From Dehalococcoidia bacterium (GTDB lineage: Bacteria > Chloroflexota > Dehalococcoidia > Lucifugimonadales > Lucifugimonadaceae): DNA of 64,000 bases. A model generated the notes under the pieces. That model ran no database searches. It had not been told where the DNA came from and worked only from the letters and a program-made list of their open reading frames with translations. The DNA lies in assembly GCA_028285005.1 (NCBI GenBank), contig JANQQP010000007.1, positions 62,001 to 126,000 of the forward strand. The letters run 5' to 3'. A program made the translations under genes and the position numbers. Of this stretch, positions 61,568 through 64,000 are shown one piece after another (position 1 is the stretch's first letter; every line of letters starts with the position of its first letter).

Positions 61568-62923
61568 ATGGCATCAGGAGCGATCATCACGGGTACAGAG
61601 GCGCGCTCGGTTGCGTTCTCGGCGGTTGATCGCGTCACTCGGGAACTCGTGGGCACGGCGAAGAAGATCTACGTCGAGCCGGAGGTCGGGTTCAGGGAGC
61701 GCAAGACCTCGGCGCGCATTGCACGGTCGCTTAGAGGGTTAGGCCTCACTGTCGAGGAGGGCATTGCTCACACCGGACTTAAGGCGGTGTACGAGTTCGA
61801 CCGGCCCGGGCCTCGTGTCGCGGTCATCTGTGAACTAGATGCACTGCGTGTGCCTTCGCACTCCGGCTCTGATCCGGACACCGGCGCAGCGCACGCCTGC
61901 GGTCACCACACGCAGGCCGGGATGATGCTCGGCGTAGCGCACGCACTAACGCAGCCAGAGCTGCGCGGATTGCTCTCAGGCTCCGTTGCGTTCATAGCGA
62001 CTCCGGCCGAAGAGTTCATCGATGTGTCGGAACGGCTCGAGATGCGGAAAGCTGGCTTACTGCAGTTCCTTTCAGGCAAGCAGGAAATGTTGCGGCTCGG
62101 CACGTTCGACGACATCGACATGGCGATGATGATGCACACGGCCTCGGGTGATGGCTCGCCTCGAATCACAGTAGGTGGAACCTCGAACGCTCATATTGTC
62201 CATCACGTGCGCTTTGTAGGCAGGTCCGCGCACGCTGGCGGCGCTCCGGACCGCGGCATCAACGCTCTGCAGGCGGCGATGCTTGCGATTAATGCCATCA
62301 ACACTCAGCGAGAGACGCTGCAGGAGAAGCACATCGCCCGCATCCACGGAATCATCACCAAGGGCGGGACTGCGGTGAATGCGGTGCCGGACAACGTGGT
62401 CTACGAAGGCCGTGTGCGGGCGATGCAGGCGGACGCGCTGGCTGATCTGAATGAGAAGGTGTTGCGTTGCTACCGGGCCGGAGCGCTAGGAGTTGGCGCA
62501 AACGTCGAGATAACGACGATTCCCGGCTATCTGTCGATGCAGAACAACGTTGAGATGCAGGACGTGTTCAGTCGGAATGCAGAGTTGGTCGTCGGAGCAA
62601 GCAACCTGCGATGCACGGAAGACGCAGAGAGTCGCGGCGGTTCGACTGACATGGGCGATCTGAGCACGGTGATGCCTGCGATTCATCCGTATACGTCTGC
62701 CGCGATGGGAACCGGCCACGGTCCTGACTACGTGATTGCGGACTATGACCTCGCGGTTGTGGCCCCGGCGAAGATCATGTCAGCGACCGTGATCGATCTG
62801 CTGTCTAACGATGCCTCGGGTGCGAAACGAGTGCTCGAGAACTACCGGCCGGTGATGTCACGGGCGAAGTACCTGGCGATGCAGGCTGAGCGGTTCCAGA
62901 CCGAGCTCTACAAGGGCGTTTAG
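61568..62923 (+). CDS. M20-family amidohydrolase
   Basis: The 451-residue enzyme is a paralogue of the preceding one: VAVICELDALRVPSH, GAAHACGHHTQAG, IATPAEEF, FVGRSAHAGGAPDRGINALQAA and GGSTDMGDLSTVMPAIHPY. It has a longer N-terminus. Genes in such tandem M20 pairs may have related but different substrates or form a heteromer. The start lies 2 bp after the upstream stop, so the genes are coupled. Its stop overlaps the convergent sortase-like gene by 4 bp. Confidence 0.92.
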   Translation: MASGAIITGTEARSVAFSAVDRVTRELVGTAKKIYVEPEVGFRERKTSARIARSLRGLGLTVEEGIAHTGLKAVYEFDRPGPRVAVICELDALRVPSHSGSDPDTGAAHACGHHTQAGMMLGVAHALTQPELRGLLSGSVAFIATPAEEFIDVSERLEMRKAGLLQFLSGKQEMLRLGTFDDIDMAMMMHTASGDGSPRITVGGTSNAHIVHHVRFVGRSAHAGGAPDRGINALQAAMLAINAINTQRETLQEKHIARIHGIITKGGTAVNAVPDNVVYEGRVRAMQADALADLNEKVLRCYRAGALGVGANVEITTIPGYLSMQNNVEMQDVFSRNAELVVGASNLRCTEDAESRGGSTDMGDLSTVMPAIHPYTSAAMGTGHGPDYVIADYDLAVVAPAKIMSATVIDLLSNDASGAKRVLENYRPVMSRAKYLAMQAERFQTELYKGV

Positions 62924-63729
62924 CGCCTGATCCCCACCAACTCGGCGAAGACGAGGAAGCGCTGATCGAACACCAGCGGCGGCCAGCTTGTGACGAGGGT
63001 GACCGTTGACGGGTCGGTAGGCACCAGCGTCAGATCCTCGCGGTCTTCCACTCCGGTCCCGATTACCCGATACGCGTACGACGCATCTTCTGTGTCGATG
63101 TAAACGAAAACCGGGTCGTTGCGGAACAGGTCGAATATGTCAGGCAGCCGCTCGAACACTGCGCCTTCACTCGACCCGAAGTTTGACTGGTGGCCGAAGT
63201 ACCAGCCGGCACCGTTCTCGCCGGGGTTCGCCGTGCCGCGAATGTGACCGACGATATTGACCGGCTGCTCGTAGTGCGTCGTTCCCTCGCCAATGATCAG
63301 ATCCAGCTCTTCGACAACCTCGTCCATGCCAATGTCCGGAATGCGCATGCGGACGGGGAGATCGGTTGAGCCGGGCGGCAGGCCGAAGCCCGGCCGCAGA
63401 GTGGTCTCGTAGTCGTCCGGCAGCCCGGGGCCGCTGAATGGCTCGCTCCCAGCCCAGGCGGGCGCGCTCCAGTAGCGCGGGTTGATTTGCGAGCCCGGAT
63501 AGAGGCTGGCGAACCTTTTAACGATGGCCGATGTGTCTCCTGTTGCGTCAGGTGGAACAGGTGTAGGCGCAACGAAGCCGACCTGTCTGTCGTCAGGCGC
63601 GAGCGTGGCCTCGAAATCGTCCGATTGCCCTCGGCTGATCCCGGCGAATATGGCGTAACCGGCCGCCGACAGCACCATCAGTGCGCCGAAGGAGATGAGA
63701 GCCGTGCCGAGGATGCTCGGTCTTGCCAA
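62920..63729 (-). CDS. Sortase-like protein with Ser in place of catalytic Cys
   Basis: The 269-residue protein has an N-terminal membrane anchor (about residues 7-30), a Pro-rich linker, and a sortase-type beta-barrel: MRIPDIGMDEVVEELD, GWYFGHQSN with His180, AVFERLPDIFDLFRNDPVFVYI, and TLVTSWPPLVFDQR with Arg257. In sortases the residue at TSW is Cys; here it is Ser248 (codon AGC, 62986-62988). Either the enzyme uses Ser, or it is inactive and binds peptides only. No LPXTG-type substrate is seen in the window. Confidence 0.82.
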   Translation of the reverse strand: MARPSILGTALISFGALMVLSAAGYAIFAGISRGQSDDFEATLAPDDRQVGFVAPTPVPPDATGDTSAIVKRFASLYPGSQINPRYWSAPAWAGSEPFSGPGLPDDYETTLRPGFGLPPGSTDLPVRMRIPDIGMDEVVEELDLIIGEGTTHYEQPVNIVGHIRGTANPGENGAGWYFGHQSNFGSSEGAVFERLPDIFDLFRNDPVFVYIDTEDASYAYRVIGTGVEDREDLTLVPTDPSTVTLVTSWPPLVFDQRFLVFAELVGIRR

Positions 63730-63917
63730 GGTTAAAAGATGCCTTGTGGGGATATGAAGGGTCGGTGAGAGATTAACCCTACAGAATCATGATCGATGCG
63801 GGATGTGAAGATCCTGCCAAGAATGGGCGTCCCGGCTGTGCCGAGACTTCGGCAGACGCAACTCGCGAGGCTACAATCCGGCCTTTCGTTGCGTGACATC
63901 AACTGGCGGAGAAGAAC

Positions 63918-64000
63918 GTGTCGATCACGGAGCAGCTTGAGCAGGCCTACACCGGCGCGGTGTACGACGTTATGCGTGAGATGGGGCGGCCAGACTGCAT
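63918..64000 (+). CDS. RraA-family protein (5' end only)
   Basis: A GTG start preceded by GGAGAAGAAC opens a frame that reads VSITEQLEQAYTGAVYDVMR and continues EMGRPDC to the window edge. The TGAVYDVMREMG pattern is the usual N-terminal helix of RraA-like aldolase/decarboxylase family proteins. Only 27 residues are visible. The ribosome site is identical to that of the enolase-superfamily gene at 23777. Confidence 0.7.
   Translation, partial: MSITEQLEQAYTGAVYDVMREMGRPDC

Overview
The window looks like part of a free-living bacterial chromosome, rich in G and C (near 60 percent by eye). The gene set suggests a marine Chloroflexota bacterium of the SAR202 / Dehalococcoidia type: enolase-superfamily, RraA-like, Ldh-like, HpcH/HpaI, M20 and LhgO catabolic enzymes, Gfo/Idh and ThuA proteins, many lipoproteins, and TTG or GTG starts preceded by GGAG. 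This assignment is inference from gene content; no rRNA or tRNA gene is visible to confirm it.

Layout. 0-7 kb: a lipoprotein, an RraA-family protein, an OmpR-type two-component system, a spondin-domain secreted protein, a YihY-type membrane protein and a PhzF isomerase. 7-10 kb: a LiaF-like membrane protein, then an ArsR - SRPBCC - SRPBCC - DinB-like operon with its own operator and terminator. 10.4-15.3 kb: an acidic repetitive secreted protein, a Pro/Thr-rich membrane protein and a histidine kinase in one direction. 15.4-21.4 kb: a flavin monooxygenase, a fused homocysteine methyltransferase / methylene-THF reductase, a collagen-stalk propeller lipoprotein and a second lipoprotein. 21.5-23.8 kb: a one-gene islet set between 52-bp direct repeats at the 3' end of an enolase-superfamily gene. 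24-31 kb: small membrane proteins, an arrestin-like protein, a DUF4097 lipoprotein, an MFS exporter, a TlpA-like thioredoxin, an SDR, a small hypothetical and a TfoX-N protein. 31.3-38.2 kb: a second two-component pair, NfeD and slipin, and VOC, APH and NHL-propeller proteins. 38.2-40.7 kb: two composite repeat clusters enclosing about 0.8 kb of non-coding DNA full of palindromes and one putative DNA-binding gene. 40.8-53.9 kb: aldolase, methyltransferases, Gfo/Idh plus ThuA, DnaQ-DinG helicase, OGG1-like glycosylase, P-loop kinase, HAD phosphatase, CCA-adding enzyme, Ldh-family and NAD(P)-binding oxidoreductases. 54-64 kb: LhgO, a second ArsR-SRPBCC module, a BNR propeller with a MoaD/ThiS-like protein, glycerate kinase, two M20 amidohydrolases, a sortase-like protein with Ser in place of the catalytic Cys, and the start of another RraA-family gene.

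Main points of interest: (1) the 930-bp islet at 21.55-22.53 kb, which has the geometry of site-specific integration into a gene's 3' end; (2) the motif- and palindrome-dense locus at 38.5-39.3 kb beside a winged-helix-like gene; (3) a family of palindromic interspersed repeats in at least six places; (4) the Ser-variant sortase; (5) two ArsR-SRPBCC modules that share promoter and operator layout; (6) a collagen-stalk seven-repeat propeller lipoprotein. Gene boundaries and families were judged by reading only. No database search was run.
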